DNA from: Rhizomys pruinosus
Lineage: Eukaryota > Chordata > Mammalia > Rodentia > Spalacidae
DNA: 64,000 bases
Direction of reading: 5' to 3'
Assembly (NCBI GenBank): GCA_009823505.1
Contig: VZQC01006590.1
Location: 894,037-958,036 of the forward strand
Each line of letters starts with the position of its first letter. The first letter of the stretch is position 1. The translations under genes and the position numbers were made by a program. Shown here in pieces: positions 1-10,930 of this stretch. The notes below the pieces were generated by a model. That model worked only from the letters and a program-made list of their open reading frames with translations. It made no database searches and was not told the DNA's origin.

Positions 1-282
1 ATTATTGTTTTATACTCAGTGAGAAAAGGTCATTACCACAGTCTGTCTCCTGAGCATTGGAATCAAAGCTGCACCTTTAAAACACAATGAAAGATGAAGC
101 ACTGCTCCAGGCTCTTGCCAAAGACTTTATGCTTCCAAGTGAAACACAGAATACTGTAAAGCCATCCCTTCCCCCACCAGCCATCCGCTGTTCAGCAGGA
201 GAGGGGCACAGATCAAACATTGGACTAGATTAACCAGAGTATTTACAAACAGCTACACACTGAAAATCTTTATATTTTGCCT
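1..282. other. Unassigned intergenic sequence
   Basis: No open frame, repeat family or regulatory signature is recognised here. It is AT-rich sequence leading into a B1 fragment. Confidence 0.4.
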
Positions 283-395
283 TTGGTCTTTTTAAGGCAG
301 AGGCTGCCCACAGTTGGAGCCAGCCTGGTAGACTAGGCTGGCCTTGAACTCACAGGCATCCACTTGGATCAAAGGCCTGGGCCACAAAGCCAGGC
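283..395 (-). repeat. B1 SINE fragment
   Basis: Read on the minus strand it shows the B1 core 'gagttcaaggccagcct' followed by 'ggtctacc'-like sequence and ends in a 'ttaaaaagacc' tail. The left monomer part is diverged and shortened. This is an old 7SL-derived SINE with no coding role. Confidence 0.6.
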
Positions 396-860
396 TCTAC
401 AAGCCTGGAATTTACAAGAAGACTGGTCTTTAGAAAAGATCTTGGAGGAAGTTTAGCAGACAAAAGGAAAATTCAGGAGAATTAAGCACTATGTTACACT
501 ATTTAACACTATGTACAGAAAAAATTTTTAAGGAGGACTTTTTAAAAGCACATTAGTGTTGCCTCTACAACCCAAGCCTGCCTATGCAAAGGTGCAAATG
601 AGCACCTCTGTGGAAGGTTTGCAGCAAAAAGAGCTTGAGCTTACTTGCTCCATGGGCAAGCCTGTCCATCCAGCCTCTGTGACTTTTGCCACCTGAACTG
701 TGGCCAGAAGGCAGAAGCTGGGGTTTCTCTTAGGAGCTGGAGCCCAGGTTGCAGGGCAGGCTTTGAACCCATTTCAAGACCTCTAGAGGGCAAGTGCACA
801 GGAGAGGAAGGTCTCCTCTCACAATTTCTCTGAATACCCATTCTTAATCTATGACTTCAC
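396..860. other. Unassigned sequence
   Basis: Short open frames on both strands around 641-841 overlap each other and look like chance. No repeat family was recognised. It may belong to the degraded interior of the ERV whose LTR lies at 1347-1834, but nothing shows this directly. Confidence 0.3.
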
Positions 861-1346
861 TGATTTGGGGATGCTATGAGGGGAGGATAAAGGGGTTGGG
901 TTGCCAAGGGCTCGGGCACCCTGTCTGGAGTTACTTCTGAGGCCTTTTTTGGAGGCTGAGGGGGGAAGCAACACTTCACAGCTGAGAGTGCCCCCAGAGG
1001 AGGCCCAATATGTCCAGCTCCCTTGGAGGCGGACCTTCTGAGGCCTTTTTTTGGAGGCCGAGGGGGGCACAGTGTAGCATCCATGGGGGTCAGGGCACGC
1101 CCGAGGGGACTCCACTCCCATCCTGTTTCCCACTGCCAGGGAATTCCCCCAGAGGAAGGATCTCTCCTTTTTAAGTCCCTACTCTTGAACTCAGAGAGAT
1201 TCTAGGGTGGTGTTAGGTTTGGAAGGAGACTTCTCCATAATTTATGGAGGTACCCTCACCCGCAGACCAATTGGCCTGTCAGCAAACTTCGAGAAGGAAA
1301 CCGTTTTCACATGGGGCCCCATAGGGCCCCATGTTGGGTGCCAGCC
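861..1346 (-). mobile_element. ERV leader/internal fragment next to class II LTR
   Basis: This stretch lies where the interior of a minus-strand provirus should follow the LTR at 1347-1834. It is GC-richer than its surroundings. It contains a segment, 'tctgaggcc', a T run, then 'ggaggc', present twice about 100 bp apart (about 937-966 and 1037-1068). On the minus strand this gives a repeated short proline/serine/lysine motif (PPSASKK in one frame, PPxPPKK in another). I see no protease or reverse transcriptase. The assignment rests mainly on position and the primer site. Confidence 0.35.
1326..1343 (-). promoter_or_regulatory. Primer-binding site, tRNA-Lys type (degraded)
   Basis: On the minus strand this reads TGGCACCCAACATGGGGC, three bases after the presumed end of the LTR. 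It matches the Lys-type primer site of ERVK/betaretrovirus-like elements except at two positions, both explainable as CpG decay. It fixes the LTR as the 5' LTR of a minus-strand element. Confidence 0.65.
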
Positions 1347-1834
1347 TGCCGAGTCCTCTGGCAGGTAGGGCAGAGCGGACAGCCGGGCCAGCCTGTCTCT
1401 CCTCTGGGGCTGAGAAGGATGGTGAGTGTCGATGACCCAAAAAGAACCACACGGGGGTCAGGAGTCTCATCAAAGCAAGAACTCACTTTATTGCATCAGG
1501 CAGTGGCTTGTAAAGGCAAAGACCACAAGGGAGCAGCCAATCATCTTAAAGGTCAAATAGCTAGAGCCAATGGGAAAAGTTTCAAAACAACCCTGGCTGT
1601 GCCTACCTTACTTCCTTTAGCCCCGTCTTGTTGTCTTTTTTACTTCCTTTAGTCCCCTCTTGTTTACTTAGGACCAGCTGGCCCACCTACCTTACTTCCT
1701 TTGGCAGGTCTTGTTTCCTTAAGGCCAGCCGATAAAGGCCCCTCAGTTGTAAACAAGCCTGGCCCAGCTGCCTTACTTCCTTTCTCAAGAAGTTGCCGAG
1801 GGCCACATTGGCCAAGACAAAGCAGGCCAAACAG
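1347..1834 (-). mobile_element. Class II (ERVK-like) LTR
   Basis: Bounded by TG...CA in the minus-strand sense: it starts at 'tgtttggcc' (rc of about 1826-1834) and ends at 'tcggca' before the primer site. A polyadenylation signal AATAAA (rc of 1487-1492) sits ahead of the GTGAGTTCTTGC-like R/U5 segment. The U3 part carries four copies of a TTACTTCCTTT block (about 1607, 1641, 1691 and 1772), which on the minus strand read AAAGGAAGTAA, an ETS-type core. The outer edge is placed by eye. No second LTR is in the window, so this is a 5' LTR with a short remnant, or the provirus continues past the window start in degraded form. Confidence 0.65.
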
Positions 1835-2640
1835 TGGTCCCTAGAAGGAGGTTTTCTGGGTCAGAATGAAATCCCCTGTGTATGGCTCACAGACACAGCT
1901 CAGACTAAAATGTTTCAATTTCACACAATTTCATAAGCTTCATTTTTCTTTATCAATTCCAGGAAAGGTGACATTGAGACATGTTTTGTGCCAACTTGAT
2001 AGGTGAAACATTGGACTTGGGACATGTTTTATGAAATGTGTGGCCTTTACTTGAAGATTCACACTGAGATCCCTATACACAGATTCACCTCTTTCACGGT
2101 TTCTCAAGTTGGATACTGTTAGCAGGAAGTTTCACATGTTACAGTGTAAGAGAAGCTTCAATGGCACTGCAGGGAACTCATGAATTATCCCATTGTTCCG
2201 TTAATGACAATTTATAAGAGAATGAGCTGAACAGAATGTGCAGCTTCTCTAAAACCTTCAACATTAAATGCAATGCAGAAGTAGGCATCTTACAAAATTT
2301 AACAGTGGAGACTGAGATATTGAACCACAAGAAATATCAGGGTGGTCCTTGGGCAGATGAGCACACGTCATTGGGGCATGAACTGAAGATTCGTTGGATC
2401 AATAAACAATAATGTGAGTTTGGTTATAACCTATCATTATCCCTAAGAAGCTTAAAAGTAGCAAGAACTCAGTGAGAATACAGATAGATCTAGATGTGAA
2501 TTACAGAGATCTCTGAAAGTATCTGAATCTGATGTTATGCTAGATAGATGTAATTATCCAATGGTCACATTTGCACACTTATGGGAATACAATGTGAAGA
2601 AGCAAGTATAAGACATGCCATGTGTCTGTCCCCTGTCAGG
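1835..2640. other. Unassigned intergenic sequence
   Basis: AT-rich sequence with no long open frame and no recognised repeat. Confidence 0.4.
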
Positions 2641-2679
2641 GCTCAAAGGCCAATTCTACTAAATAATGAGAGACTTGGG

Positions 2680-2925
2680 TTTATTTATGTATTTACTTAT
2701 TTACTTTTATGTGTGTTTTTGTTTGTGTCTTTGTGTGTACCACATTCATAAAGGTGACAGAGGAGGCCAGAAAAGGATCTAAAACTGAATTCCCTGGAAC
2801 TGGATCTACAGTCAACTGTCTAATGGGAGCTGCCTGCCATAAGGTTGCTGGGAACTGAATCTATTCCTCTGCAAGAACAGAAACTGCCCTTAACAATTGG
2901 GCATCTCTTAAGCACCAAGAGACTC
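2680..2925 (-). repeat. Old B2/B3-type SINE
   Basis: Minus-strand SINE: the T-rich tail lies at the left and 'gaggccagaaaagg', 'ccctggaactggat' and 'gctgggaactgaa' follow in the order of the B2/B3 body. It is strongly diverged. Confidence 0.6.
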
Positions 2926-2949
2926 AGGATTAAAAAAAAAATGTTTTAT

Positions 2950-3545
2950 TTTTGATTGATGTGCATAAAATGAACAGATTTGAGAGGATCAATGTGACAT
3001 CTAAGCATTTCAGAAAGCTATATGTGCTAATCACATATAGACCCTGTCATCCACGCCCCACAGTCAGGATTCCATACTCCATCTTGATTTTTTAAACTTC
3101 CTTATTTGAGGACTAACATGTAATTGTTTTCCCATATCTGTTATTTCATTTAATTTCCTGTCCTCCTGCTGTACACACTCTGCTTTCTGGCTGCATAATA
3201 TTCTCTTGTGTGTATTTTCCTCAGTGGCTTTCCCCACTGGTGCACCATGGGAAACCTGTTGGACTCTGTCTCTGAATAGTATCACAGGTATCATGGATGA
3301 GTAGGCCACTTTTGTTGTGCTGTTTTCATTTACTTTGTGTAATTGGAATTAGACCCACTAAATGAGAGACACAGAATTTGTGGTACTGTGTTTCTTCTTT
3401 GACCCAGTCATTATTCAGGACTGTGTTATTTAATCTCCATGAGCTCATGTTGTTATTAGATCTTCTTTTGCTGTTGCTTTATTTTAAGCTTTATTGCATT
3501 GTGCTAAAATAGAAAGCTTGGAGTTATTTCAATTTGGGGGTATTT
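2950..3545 (-). mobile_element. L1 fragments (minus strand)
   Basis: The segment near 3160-3240 ('ctggctgcataatattct') resembles the L1 ORF2 3' end, and 3390-3540 ('gacccagtcattattcaggactgtg') matches the ORF2 segment seen at about 36530 in this window. No frame is open. Confidence 0.5.
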
Positions 3546-3750
3546 TTCAAGGTTTATTTTGTCTCCTGGATGTGTTTAAGTGCAAGTGTGTTGTGAAATT
3601 CCCATGGAGGTAAGAAGAGGGCATTTGATTTACCCTTGAACTGGAGATACAAACAATTGCTAACTGCCATGAATGTGGTGGGTATTAAACATGTGTCTTC
3701 TGCAAGAGCAGCCAGTGCTGTTAGCCACCGAGCCATCTCTCCTATCCCTT
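3546..3750 (-). repeat. B2-type SINE
   Basis: Minus-strand element ending at the right in 'gccatctctcct', the B2 5' end. 'ctgcaagagcag' and 'gaactggaga' lie in the expected order. It is moderately diverged and interrupts L1-derived sequence. Confidence 0.6.
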
Positions 3751-4263
3751 ATTTTTGTTTTTTGTTGTGGTGTGTTCATGTGGATTTATTTTGTTGGTTG
3801 TGTGTCTGATATGAAATTCAGCCATACCTTCATTGAATCAAAGTTTAAAACTTCATATAGTATTGACGTAGCTTGGGAGCTTGCAGATCAACTCTGAATA
3901 CTTAGTTGGTCTGTGCTTAATGTTCTCTCTTTTAATGTTTTTTTGAAGGGGTCACATGTTTCTAGGCAGGCTAGTTGGAGCTCTCCAGACCCAAGTTGGG
4001 GTGATGGGGATTAACTGAGAAGGTTGGAACTAGTTATGCTTAGCTGTGAGCCCTGGAGCTGGACTCTGTCTCATCCCAAAACATGGAGACGGTGACCCAG
4101 TGATCTGGCTGACTCACCCAGCTAGTCAGGTGCTCTCTGGCAGCCTTAAAAGGAAGAGACAAGTTCCCAGGGGTCCCTATGGGACTAGGATGGCCTGGAT
4201 CTGACTAGATAGCAGAGAAGACATGAGCCCTGGAGCACTGGAACTGGGGCCTGGTCCAAAATA
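3751..4263 (-). mobile_element. Probable L1-derived sequence, 5'UTR-like
   Basis: The first part continues the minus-strand L1 interrupted by the SINE. From about 3950 the sequence is GC-richer and lacks open frames, as an L1 5'UTR would. I cannot match it to a monomer, so the call is tentative. Confidence 0.3.
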
Positions 4264-5278
4264 ATCTGTTTTACTTTTTTTTCTATTCTTCTTTTTAACA
4301 TTTCCATTGAAGCTATGTGTGTTTCATACATTATTTCTCACTCCAATCTACACTCATCTTGTCTTCCATGTCCCCTACCCCACCCAAGTTCATGCTCCAT
4401 GCCATCCCTGTCCTGTATCTTTTTCAGATTCTTTTCAAAGTTTTTCAAGGCAGAGGATTATTGGGGGACTTTACTGTTTCAGTCAGTTCCCTGTCCCGGT
4501 TTCTCTGCTGTTGTTGTTCCCTCTGATCTGTATCACTTCAGCACACACACACACACACACACACACATATGTCACACCTATAATAAAATTATATCATCTA
4601 TATACAAACTGTTTATCATTTCCATATCATATTTCAGGGTTCACATTTTTTAAAGGACTTACATTATCAGAGCACAGCTGCTTTCAGTGAAAGGGGTATA
4701 TAATGTTGATGTTGATCTGTTTGCCTTACAACTCAGTGCTTGGTGCTAGCATCCACAAATGAGGGATACCATTCATCATTTGCTTTTCTGGGACTGTGTT
4801 ACTTCACTTAGCATAATATCTTCTAGATCCATCCATTTACCTGCAAGTTCATGATGCCATCTTTATTTACTGTTGCTTAGAATTCCATTGTGTAGATGGT
4901 TATTTTCTCTATACACTCATTGGTTTAGGGGTATTTGGGTTGGTTCCAGTTCTTCACTATTGTGAAGAGAGATGCAGTGAACATGGCTGTGCATGTATCT
5001 CTGCAGTAGGATGAGTCTTGTGCTTATATGCCTGAGTGTTATGGCTGGGTCAGGTGGTAAGCTCATCTTGAGTCCCATCAGATTTCTCCATGCTGCTTTC
5101 CATAGTGGTTGTATGAATTTACACTCCCACCTGCAGTGGATGAGGGTTTGTCTTACCCAAAACCTCTCCAGCACTAGGTATCATTTGTTTTCTTGATTCT
5201 AGCTAGTCTTATTGGAGTGAGATGATGTCTTAAAGTTGTTTTAATTTGCATTTCCTTAATCAGCAATGTTGAAGATTA
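4264..5278 (-). mobile_element. L1 3' end (ORF2 C-terminus and 3'UTR)
   Basis: The 3'UTR lies at the left (T-rich edge at 4264) and the ORF2 end at the right. Read on the minus strand, 4930-5270 contains the standard ORF2 terminal block ('cagcactatggaaa'-like, 'actagg...cctagtgctggagagg'). Frames are broken; the longest piece is about 85 codons (4917-5174). This is a 5'-truncated dead copy. Confidence 0.75.
4543..4567. repeat. (CA)n microsatellite
   Basis: About 12 CA units, located in the L1 3'UTR. Confidence 0.85.
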
Positions 5279-5420
5279 TTTTTGGTCTTTTTGAGACAGG
5301 GTCTCCCTGTAGCTCTGGCTGTCCTGGAACTCACTATGTAGACCAGGCTGGCTTTGAACTCAAAGATCTGCCTGCCTATGCTTCCAAAGTGATAGGATTA
5401 AAGGCATGCACCACCAGTTG
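5279..5420 (-). repeat. B1 SINE
   Basis: Minus-strand B1: 'tttttgagacagggtctccctgt' at the left and 'ggattaaaggcatgcaccacca' at the right. Near full length for B1. Confidence 0.85.
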
Positions 5421-5439
5421 AAGAATTTTTAATACAAGT

Positions 5440-5562
5440 TTTCATGCAGTCCATGCTGGACAGGAACTGGCAGATACCAAAGGTGACTGTGAATTCCTGG
5501 ACCTCCTGCATCTACTCTGAATGGTGGTAGGATTACAGCTTGACCACCACACCCAGCTACCA
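5440..5562 (-). repeat. Old B1-related (7SL-derived) SINE
   Basis: The order 'ctcctgcatctac', then 'ggtaggattacagc', then 'accaccacacccagct' follows a 7SL-derived monomer on the minus strand, but it is much more diverged than the neighbouring B1s. Confidence 0.45.
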
Positions 5563-5671
5563 GGAAAGCTTTAAAAATAATGAACTTCATATGAGTAGAT
5601 TCCAGTAGGCCAAGATTTCAGAGTTTAAAACAAGCACTATGTATAACAAGAGAGGCAATGTGCAAACATGC

Positions 5672-5830
5672 TACTTTTTTTTTTTTTTTGGTCTTTTTGA
5701 GACAGGGTCTCTCTGTAGCCCCAGCTGGTCTGCAACTCATTCTGTAGATCAGGCTGGCCTTGAACCCACAGATATCCACCTGCCTCTGTCTCCTGAGTGC
5801 TAGGCTTAAAGGCATACACCACCATGCCTA
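5672..5830 (-). repeat. B1 SINE
   Basis: T-run, 'ggtctttttgagacagggtc' at the left and 'cttaaaggcatacaccaccatg' at the right: a complete minus-strand B1. Confidence 0.85.
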
Positions 5831-5929
5831 TGGAACATGCTAGATTTTATAAATACAACCCGAAGAGCCAAGAGGCTCAGAAATGATAGTCAACATGTTG
5901 GATGTTAAAGTAGTAGCCTAGATAGAGTG

Positions 5930-6099
5930 GTGAAATGGCTCACCAGGTAAATGCATTTGCCACTAAGCCTGACAATGTGAGTTGGATCCCCAAGACCCAT
6001 GTGGTGTAAGGAGATCGTGACTCATTAAAGCTGGTCTCTGACCTTCACAGGTCTGCCACAATATGCACATTCACATATCCACAAAAATGAAATAAAGAG
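5930..6099 (+). repeat. B3 SINE
   Basis: Plus-strand element with 'ggtgaaatggctcacc', 'tttgccactaagcctgacaa' and 'ttggatccccaagaccca' in B3 order, ending in 'aaaatgaaataaa'. Confidence 0.7.
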
Positions 6100-8379
6100 G
6101 AGTGCATGGAGCTTAGATTGGGGTTTTCCCAGGACCACGTGAAGCACAGATAGGAGCCAGGCGCTTCAGCCAGGCAGATATTGGATAAACCTCTCTGGCC
6201 TTTAGATAACTCTCTCATTGGTTTGATTCAATTGTCTTGTGTGTCTGTGGGAGCAGAGTCGTCCTGCAATCTTGTACAAAAGATGGGCCTGTTGACACTG
6301 TGAAACTTGAGTGCACAGAGCTTAGATTGGGGATTTCCCAGGACTACCTGAAGCACAGAGTACTGAGGCATGGGCTAAATATGCATACCCTCCCTCCAAC
6401 TGGAATTGCCAAGGGTGGATTCTTTGAAGAACCTTCAGAACAGAAAGGGAAGAGTGAGTTAGATTTCCAATAGAAAGCCTAAAACTTAGACAAGTCAATA
6501 ATCCATAATCAAGGAGAAAAACAAATCAACCAACCAAACAAACAAATAGCAAAGACATCTGAAGGAGGCAAGCAAAGCAAGCCTTCAACACAGTGAAGAG
6601 GCATTTGGGATTCGCATTGCAATACAGGCAAAGAGAAACCCACATGCCAGGGACAAGATGAAGGGACAACATGGGAAAGGTGCAGGATAATTCCACACCA
6701 AGCTCTACCAACCATNCTCCACAAAAAGAAAGAAAAAAGATTGAAAAAATCATGCATTCTATCAGACTCAATGTAAATAAAGCTCAATATCAAACACCAA
6801 GATAAGCCTACTATCTACCAGAATACATGGAGAGGAGTAACAACATTTCCTAATAATGAAGGAAGGAAAGAGATAAAAAAAGAGGATATAAAGCATTCCT
6901 GGGACAGAATGACAATGAATATACAACAACAACAAAAGCCCAGGGATGATTACTTTAAAAGAATTCCTAAGAGGAAGTTTATAGCCCTGGTAGTGCCTAA
7001 TTTGAAAAAACAGAAGCGCACAAGTGAACAATCTAACAAACTGCAGCTATAAACTTGAGAGGCAAACAACAGTAAACCCTAATGCAACAGACAAAAAAAA
7101 AAAAATAAAAAAAAAAATTCAAGAAAAACAATAAAGAAACAGAAAAAATTAAAAAAAAATCAATGAATCCAAAAGTTGGTTCTTTAGAGAATAAACAAAA
7201 TAGAATGAACTCTGCCCCGTTGACCAAAGAGAAGGACTAACTCACCATCAATCATCCATATGATGAAAAAGGGACATATCACCAAAAGACGAAAGAAAGT
7301 CCGACATCCATACCAGGACTTATTCAAAAATAAGTTTGAACAACCTAGAAGAAGAAAGAGGATTGAATATCTGAAATCCTGGGATCACCAAAGCCTAACC
7401 TAAGAAGAGATGCAACACTTTAACAGACCCAATAATATATGAAGAAATGAAGTGTAATAAGAGAAATTCCAACTAAAAAAGCCAGGCCCAGAAGGTTTCA
7501 CAGCAGCATTCTACAAAAACTTCAACAAGATTTTACAACCAATATTACTCATTTTTTTTAGAACGTCACAAACAGAGGGGAATTTCCCCCAAATTTCCTT
7601 CTATATGGCAAGCATCACTCTCAATACCAAAACTGGGCAAAGATCAACTAAAAGGAGAAACTTAGACCCATCTATTAATGAAGAGGAGATATAAATTCTT
7701 AACAAAAATACTTGCAACTGCTATACAGACACAAATCAAGAAGATATCCATATGACCAAGTTGGATTCATACCAGAGATGCAGGATGGTTCAACATATGA
7801 AATCAATAAATATCATAAATATATAAGTGGATGAAAGACAAAACCACAGGATCATCTCAATTGGACACAGAAAGCCTTTGACAATCCAGCATCCCTTATG
7901 CTTAGATCCTAGAGGGATTGGATTGAGGTCATTCCTCAATGTGATCAATATAGAGGAAACCCACAGCCAATATCATCCTAAATGGGGAAAAGGACAGAAG
8001 CATTCCCTTTAAAGGTAGGAACTCAGCAAGGCTTTCCCCCTTCATGACTCCTCTTCAATATAGTGCTTGAAACACTCAGCAGGCAATAAGGCAAGAAAAG
8101 AAAATTAAAGTACTAATTGGAAAAGAGGAAGTCAAGCTATCCATTTTGCTGATGATATGCTTGTTTACTTACAGGGATGCTAAAAATCCACCAGAAAACT
8201 CCTAGAAATTGATTAAGAGCTTCAGTAATTGACGGAAACAAAATTTATCTAGAAATAGCAGTTAAGCCTTTCTTTACACAAAAACGAGCAACTGAAGAAA
8301 CAAAAACCTACAAAAAAAAAAAAAAGCCTCAAAAACAATAAACAGAAACAAACATAAAATAAACAAGACACCAAAGATC

Positions 8380-8380
<1 letters not shown>

Positions 8381-8411
<31 letters not shown>
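8381..8411. repeat. Poly-A run
   Basis: About 30 consecutive A residues in the old L1 ORF2; a homopolymer expansion rather than a retroposon tail, since L1 sequence continues on both sides. Confidence 0.7.
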
Positions 8412-8412
<1 letters not shown>

Positions 8413-8849
8413 AAACCCCCTGAAGAAGGAAATTGAAGAAGACATCAGAAATGGAAAAACCTCCCATGCTTCCTGGATTGGGAAATTAATAGAGTAAAAA
8501 TGTCCATTCTACCAAACTCTTGTACAGATTTAATGCAATCCAATTTAAATCTACAAGAGTTTCTTCACAGGCTTGGTGAAAAAAAGTCCTTAATTTCATT
8601 TGGAAAAAAAAAGACCCGATAGCCAAGGCAGCCCTGAGTGAAAAGAGCAATACAAGTGGGGGGGGGATCTCTATACCAGACTTCAAACTATACTTCAGGG
8701 CTATCGTCATAAAAACAGCTTGGTAATGGGACAAAAAACAACCTGTTGACCAAATGGAAAAAAAACGGAAGATCCACAACTTGAGCACATACAATTTCAG
8801 CCCACCTCATATTTGACAGGGGGTCAAGAAGACACAAAGGAGGAAAATA

Positions 8850-8941
8850 TATATATATTATATATATATAATTATATAAATTTTAATATATAAATATATA
8901 TATAAATATATATGTAAATTTATATATAAAAAATTAATATA

Positions 8942-8982
<41 letters not shown>

Positions 8983-8985
8983 GCT
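8850..8985. repeat. AT microsatellite/AT-rich tract
   Basis: Dense TA/TATAA repeats, the last part about 17 perfect TA units. It abuts an L1 3'UTR that itself begins near an 'atatatatctaattt' motif, so it probably expanded from that motif. Confidence 0.85.
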
Positions 8986-9375
8986 TTGTTCATTAGTAAG
9001 ATTGAAAGGTTATTCCTGGACAAACTGTCAGCCCATGAAAGGAAATAGCCCAGAATTGACCAGAGTCCAAAAAGATAGCTCCAGAGATTAGTAGCTGTTT
9101 TGCCTCTCATCCACCTGTACCCCTTTTCTAAGCCTAGGGAACAATCTGCAGAGAGGGGGCGTGGCAGAATGTAAGGGCTACAATTGTGGTGAATGGTGAA
9201 ACTACAGCAATATAGACTGGACATTTATTTGATCAACTTGATTGTACATACAAGCTCCCCAGCTGGATGGTGGGACCCTTGGGCTGTGTGGGTTTGGGCA
9301 CAAATTGCTTGCAAATTGGTTTTACATGAAGGATGCTTGTACTCATAAATTACTACTTATTGTCAAAAATGAAAA
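8976..9375 (+). mobile_element. L1 3'UTR fragment inside an older L1
   Basis: Matches the L1 3'UTR seen at 40560-40940 (shared 'ggttattcctggacaaactg', 'cccttttctaagcctaggga' and 'ggatgcttgta'). It ends in 'aaaatgaaaaaaaatc' without the distal purine-rich part that the younger copies have. It replaces a short stretch of the host L1 ORF2. Confidence 0.7.
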
Positions 9376-9807
9376 AAAATCATAAAAAAGTCAACTCCAG
9401 ATGGATCAAAGACCTCAACGTGAAACCCCGAACTCTGAAGGTGATAGAAGAAAAAGTTGGCAGCAGACTACAAGACATAGGCATAGGGAAAAGACTTCCT
9501 AAATCTGACAGCAGCTGTGCAAGAAATGAGATAGACAATTGACAAATGGGACCTCATTAAACTCGAAAGCTTCTGTACATCAAAAGAAATAATCAAAGAA
9601 TTGAAGAGAAAACCCACAGGGTGGGAGGAAAACCTCGCTGCACATACATCTGACTAAGCATTGATTTCCAGAATATATAAGCTACACAAAAAACAAAGAA
9701 GAAAGAAAACAAATGACCCATTAAATAGATGGAACAAAGAGCTGAACAGAGACTTCACACGTGAGGAATTAGAGATGCCTGAGAAACATCTTAAAAAGTG
9801 TTCAATG

Positions 9808-10022
9808 AGAGATGGTCTAGAGGTTAGGAGCACTGACTGCTCTTGCAGAGGACCCATGTTCAATCCCCAGAACCCACATGGTAGCTGAAAACGGTCTTTA
9901 ACTCCAGTTCCAGGGGAATTGAAAACCCTCTTCTGATCTCCACAGCATTGCATGACAGGGGTGCACAAACCTACACACAGACAGTACATTCATACACATA
10001 CGAAAATAAATAAATTTTAAAA
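9808..10022 (+). repeat. B2-type SINE with target-site duplication
   Basis: Body from 'agagatggtctagaggttagg' to 'aaaataaataaatttt'. The flanks 'aaaaagtgttcaatg' (about 9793-9807) and 'aaaaaagtgctcaatg' (about 10022-10037) are a duplicated target in L1 ORF2. Confidence 0.85.
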
Positions 10023-10449
10023 TTAAAAAAGTGCTCAATGTCGCTAATAATTAAGAGAATGCAAATTGAAACCACATTAAGATATCCTCTCACTTCAATA
10101 AGACTGGCTAGGATCAAGCAAACAAATGATACCAAGTGCTGGAGAGGTTGTGGGGAAAGGGGAGCACTCATCCAGTGCTGGAGGAATGTAAACTCATACA
10201 GCCACTATGGAAAGCAGTGTGGAGAACCCTTGGAAGACTTGGAATGAACTTGCCACCTGACCCAGACATACCACTCCTGTGTATGCACCCACAAGACTCA
10301 TCTTACCACAGAGATACATGTGCAGCCATGTTTACTGCAGCTCTCTTCACAATAGCAAGGAGCTGGAACCAACCCAAGTGCCCCTCAACTGAAGAGTGGA
10401 TAGAGAAAATGTGTTACATCTATACCTTAAAAAATAAACAAAGTAAAAA

Positions 10450-10930
10450 ATGAAATAAACTGTGAAAATTTATTTATTTAAAATATTTTATTCATTATTA
10501 TAAATTCCATACAATTCCATTCCTGTCTCCTCTCAGATTCCCCCAACATGATACCCCCCAATTTTGTGTTTTCTATTAATTTGTTAAAGGCCTATTGAGT
10601 CTAATTTTTGTTTCCCAAATTCTCTTGCGTTTGGTCCCATAAAGAAATCAAACTTGTCCTCTCCCTGTAGGTGTCAATTGTCAATATCTTCTCAACTAGA
10701 TCTAGCCCTCCTTGCCCATCCCCCATGCTGAATCTTCATCCGGCTGGAGCTTGCATAGAGCTTTTGCATGCTTCCTGTCACAAGAAAGCCTTGAGTCTTA
10801 ATATGTCCACCTGTCTAGACAGCATGGTTCCTGTATTCATTGAACACCTATGCCTTGGGAGGAGAGGGTGAGATTTAGATGTCCCATTTAGAGCTGAGCA
10901 CATCTGTACTGACAAGTTTTGAATCTCTGT
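10450..10930 (-). mobile_element. L1 3'UTR (older family)
   Basis: Minus-strand 3'UTR: T-rich left edge, then 'ggcctattgagtctaat', 'cttgcatagagcttttgcatg' and 'gtgttaatcaccatttt'. The same order recurs at 52670-53340, which supports one L1 family. Confidence 0.6.

Larger units (their letters stand above)
6100..10445 (+). mobile_element. Old L1 (plus strand), internally deleted and interrupted
   Basis: The 5' part (6100-6715) holds 5'UTR sequence including a partial repeat unit spaced 209 bp apart. The segment 6560-6715 matches the reverse complement of 39525-39640, which is the 5'UTR/ORF1 border of another L1 here. ORF1 and the front of ORF2 are missing: from about 6800 the sequence is ORF2 middle. 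ORF2 sequence runs to 8830, is broken by an AT-rich tract and a foreign L1 3'UTR piece, resumes at about 9380, and is interrupted again by a B2 before its end at about 10440. Frames are broken throughout by indels, stops and A-runs. An ambiguous base (n) lies at 6716. This is a dead copy. Confidence 0.7.

Noticed and set aside
8381..8411. Poly-A run as the tail of a retroposon
   Set aside because: L1 ORF2 sequence continues on both sides and no target duplication is seen.
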